Positions 20,311 to 30,760 of a DNA stretch of 64,000 nt are shown here, in pieces. The DNA is taken from NCBI GenBank assembly GCA_947095535.1, contig OX352772.1:191434125-191498124 (forward strand), in the 5' to 3' direction. The DNA is from Poecilobothrus nobilitatus. Taxonomy: Eukaryota > Arthropoda > Insecta > Diptera > Dolichopodidae. The position numbers and the translations under genes are program-made. The first letter of the stretch is position 1, and each line of letters opens with the position of its first letter. The notes beneath the pieces were generated by a model. It saw only the letters and a list, made by a program, of their open reading frames with translations. It did no database searches and was not told the DNA's origin.

Positions 20311-20758
20311 TAAGTTTCCAAAACGCTCGTTCCACAGTCTACAATCGTTTTACCATAAAAATTTAAATTTAATAATTTTGAATTTTGCATTTTAAAAATG
20401 TATAACCCATTTTTGTGATTAGCTTTTAGCAATTCTATTTTTTCTTCTGTCTGTACAAAGGCAATATTTGAATTAAAAATTGTTGATAACCCATTTTTTG
20501 CTGCTTTAGTTATTGATAAAAAATTTATATTTAATTCTGGTATATACAAAACGTGCTTCAATGTTATTTTGTGTTTTCCTTTTAGAATGACTTCTCCAAT
20601 ATCTGAAGATTTAATGCTGCTGCTATTTGCCAATTGAATTGATTCAGTATGGTGACTCAAATTTGAAAACAAAAACCTGCCACAACAAATATGACTAGTT
20701 GATCCACTATCGAATATCCATGATGAATTGTTTTTGTTTGTTATTGAATAATTTTTAT
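20310..20758 (-). pseudogene. copia protease and pre-integrase
   Basis: Just upstream of 20672 the frame encodes WIFDSGSTSHIC, the retropepsin active-site motif (D-S-G) of copia proteases, followed by LFSNLSHHTESIQLANS, VLYIPELNINFLSI and the pre-integrase stretch up to 20310, where the frame is lost (DCGTSVLET) in place of the DCRLWNERFG seen in the + copy. The protease would cut the Gag-Pol polyprotein. The frameshift at about 20345 breaks the link to integrase. Confidence 0.8.
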
Positions 20759-21211
20759 TTAAAAAAGAAAAAGCAAAAGAATTTTCATAGTTTCTACTTG
20801 CAAAATATTTATATTTATGGCCACATAAGTAGCATTATTGTAATTTTTTGAATCTATTGCTTTATTAGTTGGACGATATATATTGTTATTTACATTTGAG
20901 TTGTCTCTATAAAATTTTCGCTTCATTGTAAATGCTATTTCTTCAGCTGCTTCTTCTAATGATTCTCTACGAGTGCCCTCTTCTAATAGTTTATTCTTAA
21001 GTTGCTCAGTTTTTATTACATTTTCTCTCGTTTCTATAGCCACGACAAAATTTTCATAACTTCGAGGTAAGCTTGACAGTAAAATAATAGAAATTAGTTC
21101 ATCTGCTAGCAGTTATTAATTCTATTTCATTTATTGAATCTATTATCCCAAAAAAATATTTAAGTGATTATAAATTATTATGTGATATCAAATTATTTGT
21201 GATATCACTCA
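20759..21211 (-). pseudogene. copia gag, C-terminal half
   Basis: The minus strand encodes LLSSLPRSYENFVVAIET and KTEQLKNKLLEEGTRRES, the conserved UBN2/Gag region of copia (helical capsid-like), then a Asn-rich tail. A CCHC zinc knuckle expected before the protease is not recognisable (the tail is frameshifted near 20820). The upstream half is separated by the DINE-TR insertion and resumes at 23701. The ~100 bp next to the insertion (21110-21211) are AT-rich and do not read as gag. Confidence 0.75.
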
Positions 21212-23700
21212 TTATACCCTACACCTAAAGTATAGGGTATATTAACTTTGGTATGGTGTTTGTAACCACCAAAAGGAAGCGAGTTAGGTATAGACATGTA
21301 TATATATTCTGAATCAGGATCACCGCCGGAGTCGATTTAGCGATGTCCGTCCGTCCGTCCGTACGCACGATAACTCAAAAAATAATGATGCTATCTTGAT
21401 GAAATTTATATAGTAGGTTACTAATTATGAAAGAAAGGCTAAGTTCGAATCTGGACAAAATCGGTCCATGGGTTCGGATTCTGGAAGCTTCCGAATGATT
21501 CCGGGCTTTTGGAGATAATCTCCGCAAACGAGATTATCTCCAAAAGCAACAAAGATAGAACCTTCAAATTTTGTACAATGATGTTTCTTCCCGTTCGATT
21601 TATGTCTCTGAAATTTAAGAGGATTTGGTCCATGGGTTTTTGTTTTGGAAGCTTCCGAAGGAGCACCAGAGCAAATGAGATTATTTCCAAAACCAACAAA
21701 GATAGAACCTTTAAATTTTGTACAATGATGTTCCTTCCCGTTCGATTTATGTCTCTGAAATTTAAGAGGATTTGGTCCATGGGTTTGGATTTGGAAGCTT
21801 CCGAATGAGCCCTAGAGCAAATGAGATTATCTCCAAAACCAATAAAGATAGAACCTTTAAATTTTGTACAATGATGTTCCTTCCCGTTCGATTTATGTCT
21901 CTGTAATTTAAGAGGATTTGGTCCATGGGTTTGGATTTGGAAGCTTCCGAACGAGCACCAGAGCAAATGAGATTATCTCCAAAACCAATAAAGATAGAAC
22001 CTTTAAATTTTGTACAATGATGTTCCTTCCCGTTCGATTTATGTCTCTGAAATTTAAGAGGATTTGGTCCATGGGTTTGGATTTGGAAGCTTCCGAATGA
22101 ACCCTAGAGCAAATGAGATTATCTCCAAAACCAATAAAGATAGAACCTTTAAATTTTGTACAATGATGTTCCTTCCCGTTCGATTTATGTCTCTGAAATT
22201 TAAGAGGATTTGGTCTATGGGTTTGGATTTGGAAGCTTCCGAACGAGCACCAGAGCAAATGAGATTATCTCCAAAACCAACAAAGATATAACCTTTAAAT
22301 TTGGCAAGGTGGTGTTCTTTCATGTTTTATTTAAGTCTCTGAAATGTGAGAAGATTTGGTCCATGGGTTCGGGTTTTGGAAACTTCCGAACGAGCCCCAG
22401 AGCAAACGAGATTATCTCCAAAACCAATAAAGATAGAACCTTTAAATTTTTTATAATGATGTTTCTTCCAGTTTGATTTATGTCTCTAAAATTTAAGAGG
22501 ATGTGGTCCATGGGTTTGGATTTTGGAAGCTTCCGAACGAGCCCCAGAGCAAATGAGATAATCTCCAAAAACAACAAATATATAACCTTTAAATTTGGCC
22601 GAATGGTGTTTTTTCATGTTTGATTTAAGTCTCTGAAATTTGAGAGGATTTGGCCATGAGTTTAAATTTGAAAGAATTTGAACCGCGGATTCGAATTTTG
22701 GAAGCTTCCGAACGATCCGCAGAGCAAATGAGATTATATCCAATACGAACAAAGGTAGAACCTTTGAATTTGGTACTATGGTGTTCTTTCGTGTTTGATT
22801 TATGTCTCTGAAATTTAAGAGGATTTGGTCCATGGGTTTGGTTTTGGAAGCTTCCGAACGAGGCCCAAGAGCAAATGAGATTATCTCCAAAACCAATAAA
22901 GATATAACCTTTACTTTTGGCATAATGGTGTTCTTTCATGTATGATTTAGGCCTCTGAAATTTGAGAGAATTTGGTCCTTGGGTTCGGATTTTGAAAGCT
23001 TCCGAACGAGCCTCAGAGCAAATGATATTATCTCCAAATTCAACAAAGATATAACCTTTAAATTAGGCAGAATGGTGTTCCTTCATGTTTGATTTATGTT
23101 TCTGAAATTTGTGAGGATTTGGTCCATGGGTTCAAATCTTGGAAGCTTCCGGACGAGCCCCAGAGCAAACGAGTATATCTCCACAACCAACAAAGATATA
23201 ACTTTTATTTTTAGTACAAAGGTGTTCTGTTATGTTTCCTTTTCTGTAAAATTGGAAACTGACATTTGAAAGAATTTGAACCATGGGTTCGTATTTTGCA
23301 AACTTCCGGACGAGCACAAGAGCAACGAGCATATCTCCAAAACCAACAAAAGTAGAACCTTTAAATTTAATAGAATGGTGTTCTGGCAAGTTTTCTTTAT
23401 GTTCCTGAGATGGATTCGATGAATTGGAGTGGCAATTCGGGTAGCTGACACAAACATCCCAAGGACTACCAATCTTCGAAAATAATTAAGATAGAAACTT
23501 AAAATTTTATACAAGGGTGTCAAGCATATCCCAAGCGGATGCCTCTTTTACGTTCTTGAAATTCGAGTTGAATAAGACAGAAAAGGGAAGAAGTTCAAGC
23601 AGCTGCCAAAAACACTTATGGATTTTTAATTTAATTCGAATTATTCAGGTGTAGGGTATTAATAAGTCGGTTGCATTGACTTACTGTTACATTTACTTGT
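21212..23700 (+). mobile_element. DINE-TR copy 2, complete, ~146-bp central repeats
   Basis: The 5' end has the hairpin ATACCCTA..TAGGGTAT (21214-21240), then a conserved block with CCGCCGGAGTCGATTTAGCG and GTCCGTCCGTCCGT at about 21346. Some 13 tandem units of ~146 bp follow, each with a central GGAAGCTTCC palindrome (for example 21483, 21647 and 21793). The 3' end has the hairpin TAAGTC..GACTTA (23663-23683) and ends ACTTGT at 23700. Ends of this kind, a GTCY microsatellite and central tandem repeats define Helentron-associated DINE-1 elements, which move through a Rep/helicase supplied in trans. It inserted into copia gag, next to T, without an evident target duplication. Confidence 0.8.
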
Positions 23701-24091
23701 TTTTAAATTGATTAGCTGTTTAAACAAGTTAACTTTTCTTGTTGCACCTTTGGGACGATGTGTCTCACGAAATTTATCCCATGCCTCTTTTGATGTCTCG
23801 CAATTTTTTACATGTACAATTTGTGTTGATTTAAGTCTGTTCATAATAGTTGCAAGAGCTTCAGCGTCTTGTTTATCAGATGTTGCATCTTCATATTCTT
23901 CGGATTTTACCTTTATACCCGTTACATAATCCCAAAGACCATTCATAATTAGCAGGGATTTTATTTGAAGCTGCCATATTTCGAAGTTTTGTTCATCTAA
24001 TTTCTCTGGTTGATAAGTTTGCTGATGTCATTTTTTTTGTTGGCTCTATTTCGTTAATTTAAATCTTGTTAATTTCTACTCTTTTAGGCCT
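23701..24091 (-). pseudogene. copia gag, N-terminal half
   Basis: The minus strand encodes KLDEQNFEIWQLQIKSLLI and MNGLWDYVTGIKVKSE, the start of copia-type Gag, then ALATIMNRLKSTQIVHVKN and SKEAWDKFRETHRPKGATRK. This is the N-terminal Gag region that builds virus-like particles in the cytoplasm. The start codon is unclear because a frameshift lies just upstream near 24010. The frame is cut at about 23702 by the DINE-TR insertion. Confidence 0.8.
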
Positions 24092-24468
24092 GGGCCCATA
24101 ACCTTTGTTAGAAGAATTTTTGTATTGAAATAAAAAATATGTTTCACTTAAACAAGGTTAGATAAAGAACTAACCGGAAATTTTATTAACTCCATAAATA
24201 TATATAGTTTTATTATTTTAAACTGTTATATTACTGTTGTCATTTAAAGTGTTACCATTGTCATTAAAGTGGTTACTGTTGTCATTAAAGTGGTATATTG
24301 TGGTCATGGTTTGTTCATTCAATAAATAGTATAAAATATAGATAAAAGTGTATGACTATATGTCAAAATACATTTCGTGTGTATTTGAAAATTGAATTAA
24401 GAGCTGAAAAAATTTTTTGTTTCATTCATATTTCAAGTATTTAATTGGTATTTGATAAAAAGATAAAA
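24092..24468 (-). promoter_or_regulatory. copia primer-binding site and 5' LTR remnant
   Basis: GGTTATGGGCCCAG on the minus strand (24106-24093) is the classic copia primer-binding site, complementary to an internal fragment of initiator tRNA-Met. The sequence to its right on the plus strand (24107-24468) is therefore the 5' LTR or what remains of it. It contains three to four ~22-bp units of TGTTGTCATTAAAGTGG at about 24236-24305. No TG-type LTR start is found before the foldback-like element begins at 24469, so the LTR is probably truncated. Confidence 0.75.
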
Positions 24469-25344
24469 GAGTCCACCTAAATCCGAAAAAAAGAAATCCC
24501 AATGATACAAAATCCCAAATAAGACAAAATTCAAAAAAAAAATTCCAAGAAAAATAATCGCAAATTTGAAAATTCCAAATTACAAAATCCCAAAATACCA
24601 AAATCCCAAATTTTAAAATCCCAAATAGCAAAATCCCAAATTGCAAAATCCCAAATTTTAGTTAGTTATAAAATCAAGGTTATATCTTTCAATTTCGAGT
24701 TAGGAATCTTGTTTGTTTTTTTTATCTTGCATTACAAAATGCCACTATTAAAAAAATATTTTATTTTTAATACTTTTGTATAAAGTAGGTGTGCCATACC
24801 CGTATTAAAGTATTCCACTATTGGAAGTTCTTTATTATTGAAAATATATATTAATATAAAAATATATCTAGGAGGAATTTTATAGTTAGTTACAAAATCT
24901 GGATTATACGCCTTTTACATAATATTTATATATATCTATATGTGAGATTCTGAGTTAGGAGAGATTTTAGAGTTGGTTACAAAATCAGGGTTTCAATAAT
25001 TTGTTTAGCGAGGGTTTGGGGGCGGCAACCCCCACTATTTCAAGTTTACTGTTGTTGCAATATACATATAAAAAAAATAATTAAAAGGGATATTAGAGTT
25101 GGTTACAAAATGAGAGTTATACGTCGTTTGAAGAATATTTATATATTATGTGTATTCGAAATTCTGAGATTTTGTAACATTGGTATTTTTTTTTGGGATT
25201 TTGTAACATTGGGATTTTTTTTTTGGGATTTTGTAACTTGGGATTTTGAAATTTGGGATTATTTTTTTTGGGATTTTGGGCTTGGGATTTTGATTTTGGG
25301 ATTTTGACTTTGGGATTTTGACTTTGGGATTTCGGACCCAACCC
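24469..25344 (+). mobile_element. Foldback-like transposon with GGGATTTTG repeat arms (copy 2)
   Basis: Close relative of 3670-4495. The left arm (24470-24655) has CAAAATCCCAAAT units, the right arm (25185-25335) TTGGGATTTTG units; the right end is complete here and reads GGGATTTCGGACCCAACCC. Directly outside is TTATATAAGG (25345-25354), matching the ten bases left of copy 1 (3660-3669), which fits a single ancestral insertion with a 10-bp target duplication. FB/MULE-type transposons make 8-10 bp duplications. The left flank here is copia LTR sequence rather than DINE-B, so this copy has been rearranged on its left. Confidence 0.75.
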
Positions 25345-25796
25345 TTATATAAGGTATATCTTCAATTTGAAAACGCCAAACGATTACTGCTTTTATTAGC
25401 TTTAAAAATATGTATACAATAAATATAATATACTTGTGCCATACGGTGTATTAATTTACCGTTATGCGAAACTCAAATTTTGCAAAATTCTTGTTTCCTT
25501 CTATCTTCCAAACGGTTTAAGTTAGAAACTTGAAATTTTGAGAGAAGTTAGGTCTCTGAAAATAAGTATGAGTCTTTTTTGAAAATATTTTTGTGTCGCG
25601 CCCCGTTTCGGAGCGTTAAGGGGTCAAAACTGAAAATTCCGAATTTTTAAACACCTGTTCAAATTTTCTTTTACTCGATAAATTAAAATTGTTGAGGAAG
25701 ATGATGCGAATTATGGGTTTTTATCTTAGTAAAAAAAAATTAAACACAGAAAATTTAAATTTATATTTAAATTTTTTTTTTTAAATTTTCAACTAA
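25345..25796 (+). repeat. DINE-B fragment, right part
   Basis: Continuation of DINE-B after the foldback-like insertion: TATATCTTCAATTTG..GCCAAACGATTACTGC, CATACGGTGTATTAATTTACC and GTGTCGCGCCCCGTTTCGGA, parallel to 4496-4900. It ends at about 25796 at the centre of what is a 79-bp hairpin in the copy at 4821-4999; only the left arm is present here. Confidence 0.7.
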
Positions 25797-26031
25797 CTTT
25801 TACAACGTTTATATTTTTTTAGGTTTTCAAATCTTTATTATTGATGTTACAAATCAATTTCCTTATCTTAATGCTAATTAATACTAACTAATCGAAAAAT
25901 ATTTTTATTATCGAAAATATATAATTATATATAATTCAGTATCGAATTACAAAAGAAATTTATTTATTACAAAATCAATATATTCTTAAACAATACTGAA
26001 GAGGTGGAATTTTTTTCAGGTGTTCGTACTG
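25797..26031. other. AT-rich spacer
   Basis: About 235 bp of AT-rich DNA between the DINE-B tail and the gypsy LTR. TATAATTATATATAATT-like sequence is present at about 25918; no coding region, hairpin of note or known repeat is recognised. Confidence 0.5.
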
Positions 26032-26415
26032 AATTTTGTGTAAAACAATTTCACCATAAGTTTAGTTTCATAATACAATATAATGATATAACATTTAAAG
26101 GAAATATATTTCAAGTGCAATTAAACGTCATTGTGTTGAGTTTCATATATAATATTTATTTTTAATAATATATCATTTGGGTTAAAAGAAAAGAAAATTA
26201 AAAGTGGTTCAAATGCATTTGACCGGAATTATGCTTACAAAAATGTAGCTAATTATATTTTTGGTATGAAAATGAAAAGAATAAAAACAAAAACAAAATT
26301 AAGAAATGTGAAATTGTTTTATTGTATAGATATTTATATTTTAAATTTCATAAATATGAAATTGGGTTTTATCTTTTATTGGAGCTCATTACTTACTATC
26401 TTGGTGGGGTTAACT
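26032..26415 (-). repeat. 3' LTR of the short gypsy element
   Basis: 384 bp, about 90% similar by eye to the 5' LTR at 28509-28901. It begins (minus strand) AGTTAACCCCACCAAG at 26415 after a purine tract and ends ..TTTTACACAAAATT at 26032. Open frames seen on the plus strand here are not genes. LTRs provide the promoter and polyadenylation signal of the element. Confidence 0.75.
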
Positions 26416-27480
26416 CTTGCCTCCTTAAGATTAAGACTCTCCCGTGTTGCAAATTTAAATATCTTAAATTGTTTAAAGAATATTAATAAATATATGGTTA
26501 TGCTAATTATTGTTAAAATTATAAAAATGATGAGACAAATTAATGTAATAATTATTTTTATGATATTTAATTTCTTTTATTTCCTCAATATTTTTTATTT
26601 GTTCTAGTATTATATCATTGAAACTTATATTTTCATTAATTTCTTGATTTATATTTACATAATTTGATATCATAAAACTTTGTTTGAATTCTCTTAAATT
26701 ACTATTAAAAACTGTTCCATTTAAATTTATTGAACAATTATTAAAATTAAAGATGTAATTTCCATTTGTTTTGAATTATCGTTCATCATAAGTACTATTA
26801 AAATTTACATTAATCTGATTTTTGGCTAAAATTAATCCTATTTTTAAAACAATTATTTCTGATACATTATTAAAAATTGTTAAACAATTTCCTTTGGAAA
26901 TACTACAGTTTTTTGATATTACCAAATCCTTTATATCTGTTTTATTTTCAAAATTTTTATTGTGATATTTTACAATTCTTTGGTGTTCAAACATTAGTTC
27001 ATTATGTAATTTATTCCCTATTGGAATTAACAGAGTTATAAGTACAATGATTGTTACATTTGGTATTTTGATTACAAAAACAATGTTTTCTTTATTATCA
27101 ATTAATGTGGCTAATTTAATGATTTGCAATTTATTAAAATCAATATCATATTCTAAAATTTCTTCTTTTGTTAGTATATTACTGTGTATTATTTCTAGCC
27201 TAGCTGAAGCTATATTGTGTTGAATGTGTTCCATGTTATCTTGTATAATTTTAATTTTTAGTGCAGAATCTGTGTAGAATAGATAATTGTATATTGTTGT
27301 GTATTGGGTCTCGATGTCATTAAGTTTGTTATTAATAAGGATCTGTCATTTTCGATCGTTTGTTTAAGCTTAATAAAAATGTTATTGAAATTATTGTTAA
27401 TTCGAATTTGCCTATTTAAATTAGATATGGCGTTATGGTTTATTTTCTCTTTTTGAATTAAGTTTATTTTGATATCTAGA
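26416..27480 (-). pseudogene. errantivirus-type env remnant
   Basis: On the minus strand the best open part is 27234-26776, with HIQHNIASARLEIIHSN, KEEILEYDIDF and IVFVIKIPNV followed by a cysteine (CSISKGNCLTIF), and then, in another frame, NQEINENISFNDIIL near 26640. These patterns match the ectodomain of insect errantivirus envelope proteins, which resemble baculovirus F proteins. A membrane anchor and cytoplasmic tail are not readable in this copy. Several frameshifts and stops break it, and it is described only as a fossil. Confidence 0.65.
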
Positions 27481-28502
27481 TTTTTCTCTTAGCAACGAAT
27501 TATAAATTTTGTTTTTTTACAATTACCTTCTTGAATATTAATAGGTTTTTCTCTTGTTACTGAGTGGTAACTGTTGTTATACCACTTAATTGCTTTTTAC
27601 ATTTTTTCAATAACTTTATTAACAATACTCTAATTTTTTCGCTAAATGTATTGTGTAAGCGTTCAATGTCAGAATTTCCAGTGTGGTTGTTAGATTTAAC
27701 TAAGTGGACTTCAATTTGTTCGTCTTTAAGGGAATTTTTAATATTAATACTCTTGAATTCATTGTCGGTGATTAGTTTCTTTAAATACCCTCTATTTTAT
27801 TTAATTAAAGTTTTTCTATTATAGTTTTATTATTTTCATCATTTAGGTAAAAAGCGGTAGCATATTTAGAAAAACGGTATATGAACGCCAAAAAGTTTTG
27901 TTTTGAATTAGTGTATATGTCCATATGTATAATTTCTTTAATGTCTTTAGTGTTTCTGTCAATTCGAATTTCTTTTTTATTGCTTTTCTGTCATATTTGA
28001 TATGGCTACATATATCGCAATTATTAATATATTTTTTAATATAATTTTTTAATTTTGGAAAATATTTTACTTTTTTAAAGCCTTCGTAATTTTTGTTTAT
28101 ACCGGTATGTCCTGTTTTGCTATTGTGATATTTATGTATCTCTTCTCTAAAAGTCTATTCTTCTGTAGTCATATCTTTTGCGAAATAAGTACATCTAACA
28201 AATTTTATATTTTGAAAGCTTCCATATATCACAATTAGCTTTCTTTGTACGATATTGTATTTCGGGTCATCCAGTTCAGAAAAAATTTCTATTCTACCTT
28301 TTCCTATATACCTTGTACATATATCGCTAAAATTATTTTCTATATTTTCTGAAATTATAAATATCCTTTTGTTACCAAAGATTGTTTCTACATCTTTATT
28401 TTTATTGTCAGTAAGAATAATTTGGGTTTTAAATCTGTTCACCACTGAATCAAGAATTGGAAAATGGTCATTTACCTCCTCTTCTTGAGAATGTAGGCTC
28501 AT
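27481..28502 (-). pseudogene. gypsy pol end: spacer and integrase
   Basis: The minus strand starts at 28502 with LHSQEEEVNDHFPILDS, the spacer after RNase H that is typical of the gypsy 17.6/297 group. Integrase follows in other frames: an HHCC-like NCDICSHIKYDRK near 28000, HMDIYTNSKQNFL with Asp1, ITDNEFKSIN with Asp2 near 27760 and NNHTGNSDIERLHNTFS with the Glu near 27680. A change of frame near 28155 and stops near 27810 and 27550 break it. It joins DNA copies of the element to the genome in intact relatives. Confidence 0.75.
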
Positions 28503-28508
28503 TACCCA

Positions 28509-28901
28509 AATTTTGTGTAAAACAATTTCACCATAAGTTTAGTTTCATATTACAATACAATGATATAGCGTTTAAAGTACATATATTTCAAGTGCAATTA
28601 AACGTCTTTGAGCTGAGTTTCATATTTAATATTTATTTTTAATATTATATCATTTTGGTTAAATGAAAAGAAAATTAAAAGTGGTTCAAATGCAATTGAC
28701 CGTAATTATGCTTAGTAAACAAAAATGTAGGTAATTACATTTTTGGTATGAAAATAAAAAGAATAAAAACAAAAACAAAATTAAGAAATGTGAAATTGTT
28801 TTATTGTATAGATATTTATATTTTAAATTTCATAAATATAAAATTGAGTTTTATCTTTTATTGGAATTCATTACTTACTATCTTGGTTGGGGTTACCAAC
28901 T
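28509..28901 (-). repeat. 5' LTR of the short gypsy element
   Basis: 393 bp, the partner of 26032-26415. The start on the minus strand (28901) reads AGTTGGTAACCCCAACC, with a 2-bp difference from the 3' LTR start, and it carries several small indels relative to it. Immediately inside, pol spacer sequence begins, so the leader, PBS, gag and RT have been lost together. Confidence 0.75.
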
Positions 28902-29320
28902 GTGACGTAACTTGCGTAGGACAAAAAATTTTGAGTAAATAAAAAATTATCGGTTACTTGAAGAATTTATATTCATTTGATATTGGTATACATACTTATA
29001 TATCATGTTTATTTACATATCGTATATGTTACTGATGAATGAATGATGTAAATATAAATTAATATACATTTTCCGCTTAGTATTAAATTGTACTAGGTTT
29101 ACCATATTTGGAAAAGTAACGGCTGCTTTTGAAAAAAGTTTAAAATCTGCTTTTGAAGAATGTATAAACATATATTTTGAATATTATATATACAACCATA
29201 GTTCTAGAAATTATAAAATTCACCCAAATTATTTTAAAGTACTATGAACTGTGACTATGAACATACTAACGGATTCGTACGGGTATCTAAGAGTTGACAA
29301 AGGCAACTGTATTCTTCCTC
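28902..29320 (+). repeat. DINE-B 3' portion
   Basis: From about 28914 to 29320 this matches the 3' third of the complete DINE-B at 42690-43244: CATGTTTATTTACATATCGT, AATATACATTT-CCGCTTAGTA, CATAGTTCTAGAAATTATAA, CATACTAACGG, GTACGGGTATCTAAGAGTTG. It ends with the 3' hairpin AGTTGACAAAGGCAACT (about 29292-29308) and GTATTCTTCCTCG before a T run. The 5' part is missing; the gypsy LTR abuts it. Confidence 0.75.
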
Positions 29321-29504
29321 GTTTTTTTTGTTGTATCACATCCAATCTTCCTTCCATTTTGTTTAATTTTTTTTGGAGTTCAAGATTTTTGGTTTCAGAT
29401 TTTTTTAATTGCACCTGCAGTAGTTCATTTTTCTTCAGAATTTTGTTATTTTGTTTAACAATATAATTTATGTTAAAAAATTTTTTTCTGTATTTCAATA
29501 ACAA
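29321..29504 (-). pseudogene. Coiled-coil gene fragment of unknown identity
   Basis: On the minus strand 29504-29325 encodes about 60 residues with a heptad pattern: NKILKKNELLQVQLKKSE and NLELQKKLNKMEGRLDVIQ place Leu/Ile/Val at a/d positions over about five heptads. The frame runs without break into the DINE-B tail at 29320, which is unrelated, so the coding match is cut by that insertion. I do not recognise the protein. It could be a piece of a DNA-transposon protein or of a host gene; the upstream region (29505-29690) has weak open frames on both strands. Confidence 0.35.
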
Positions 29505-29949
29505 CAGAGCCTAAAGTTTATAAATATTTCGGTATTTTATCTAATGAACAATTTGTAAGATCAAAGCTTGTTAATTGTTCTGCAGCATTTATCTCTTCAT
29601 CATTATCTTCTACCAGGCTATCTTATTCAGAAATTAATTATTATTCAGAAAACAATTCTTATTCAGAAAACAATTTTTGGTCATTTAAAAAAAAAAATAT
29701 TTTTTTTTTATTTATAAGTTACTTGAAGTTTTTTAGTTCTATTTAGTTATGATGCAATTGTGTGGTTTTTAATAATTTTTTAGTATTATTTTATAATAGA
29801 AGTTTTTTTTTTGTTTAAATTAAATTCAAAAATTAATTTTAATAACTAAAAAAATTAGAAAAAAAAGCGCGACTAAGTACTTTGGTTAGTTTAACAGTTT
29901 CTTAATAAAAAAAAGTTCACTCCTGATATAGAAAATGGTAACGATATTT
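29505..29949. other. AT-rich stretch without a recognised gene
   Basis: The first ~190 bp have short open frames on both strands and an 18-bp unit (TTATTCAGAAAACAATT) repeated at about 29639-29672. From 29690 the sequence is mostly A and T runs. No TE match is recognised. Confidence 0.4.
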
Positions 29950-29954
29950 TAGTT

Positions 29955-30760
29955 CTATGTGATGGAAGATGACTCATTATTTGATGCATTAACTTTGGGC
30001 GATATTTTGCACGAAAGATATATGATCTGACGATTTTCCTTGTATATTCTCTTAGCGTTTATTAGCCAAAATTGCTGTTGTAAAATTGCTATTAAAGCTT
30101 GAGATCCTGCACGAAAATTTTCCCTATGTAAGTGACGAATATATGTTTTTACGAAACTGTCTTTCTTTGGTAATAATATGGGGCATTTTACACTGTACGG
30201 TAGATCTGAATTTATCAGTCTACCTCCAACTCGTAACAAATTTATTTCTTGGTCGATAAATGGATTTAACCACCGCAATGCATTGTTACCTTTAATTCAA
30301 TTACTTTATTGAGGTTACTTAATTCCTTCTTCAAATTGACTTTGTTGAATGCAATATATAATTTTAAAAAATGCTGATTGAAATTCTGCAGCCGTAAGAA
30401 TATCAAATGAAAGAGGTTGATTTGAAAGTTTTTTCTTAATATTATTCTAACATCTGTAAATATAGGCCATAATTCAACGAATTTTCAAAAAATTGCTTGA
30501 GTTATTAATTGTTTGGATTAAATAATTTACATTTGGCGCTATTAGTGCTGATCTTGGATGCTTGTTGTTTATTTTCTTGGCTGTAGTAACACTATTGATA
30601 AGTTCAGTTGATAATTTACCCAGTCTTCAAGCACTGAATATAAAAATTTTTGGGCCCTTGCACCAAATTGATTCCTGCAATTCTACAACAGTAGCACCTC
30701 GAGAAACTATGCCTGCGGAATTATTTTTTCCATCTACATGATTCCAAGTAGCTCCTTCAG
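29955..30760 (-). pseudogene. BEL/Pao integrase N-terminal region
   Basis: From about 30278 the frame encodes NPFIDQEINLLRVGGRLINS, LPYSVKCPILLPKKDSFVK and IRHLHRENFRAGSQALIAIL, the zinc-binding HHCC region preceding the BEL integrase core (the V.GGR...A...YD..HPI.LP pattern with H..H...H.G). Upstream, 30290-30760 still shows the connecting region in broken frames. The catalytic core is absent: the frame decays after about 30000 at NASNNESSSIT. Confidence 0.75.

Larger units (their letters stand above)
17509..24468 (-). mobile_element. Ty1/copia retrotransposon, near full length, inactive
   Basis: On the minus strand the order is 5' LTR remnant, primer-binding site, gag, protease, pre-integrase, integrase, RT and RNase H, the Ty1/copia order. 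A DINE-TR (21212-23700) interrupts gag and a BEL fragment lies at the 3' end. Many frameshifts are present, most densely in the RT. No 3' LTR directly follows the pol stop at 17509; a candidate LTR-like sequence is the inverted arm at 15298. It is the closest relative of the + fragment at 309-1868. Confidence 0.85.
26032..28901 (-). mobile_element. Internally deleted gypsy/errantivirus-type element with both LTRs
   Basis: Two direct repeats (26032-26415 and 28509-28901) flank pol and env remnants on the minus strand. On that strand the repeats start AGTTAACCCCACC / AGTTGGTAACCCC and end ACACAAAATT; AGT starts are typical of gypsy-group LTRs, and a purine-rich AAGGAGGCAAG precedes the 3' LTR. 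Gag, protease, RT and most of RNase H are missing: the first coding match after the 5' LTR is the post-RNase H spacer. The element is an old, deleted proviral copy. Confidence 0.75.

Noticed and set aside
21439..23946. Many long open frames on both strands through the 146-bp array, with similar repeated protein segments
   Set aside because: They arise because the unit length and base composition leave frames open in each repeat. Both strands show the same effect, the unit length of 146 is not a multiple of three, and no conserved domain exists.
26266..26607. Membrane-protein-like frame on the plus strand
   Set aside because: It lies across the gypsy LTR and env in antisense; the matching frame in the other LTR (28748-28942) shows that it is LTR sequence.
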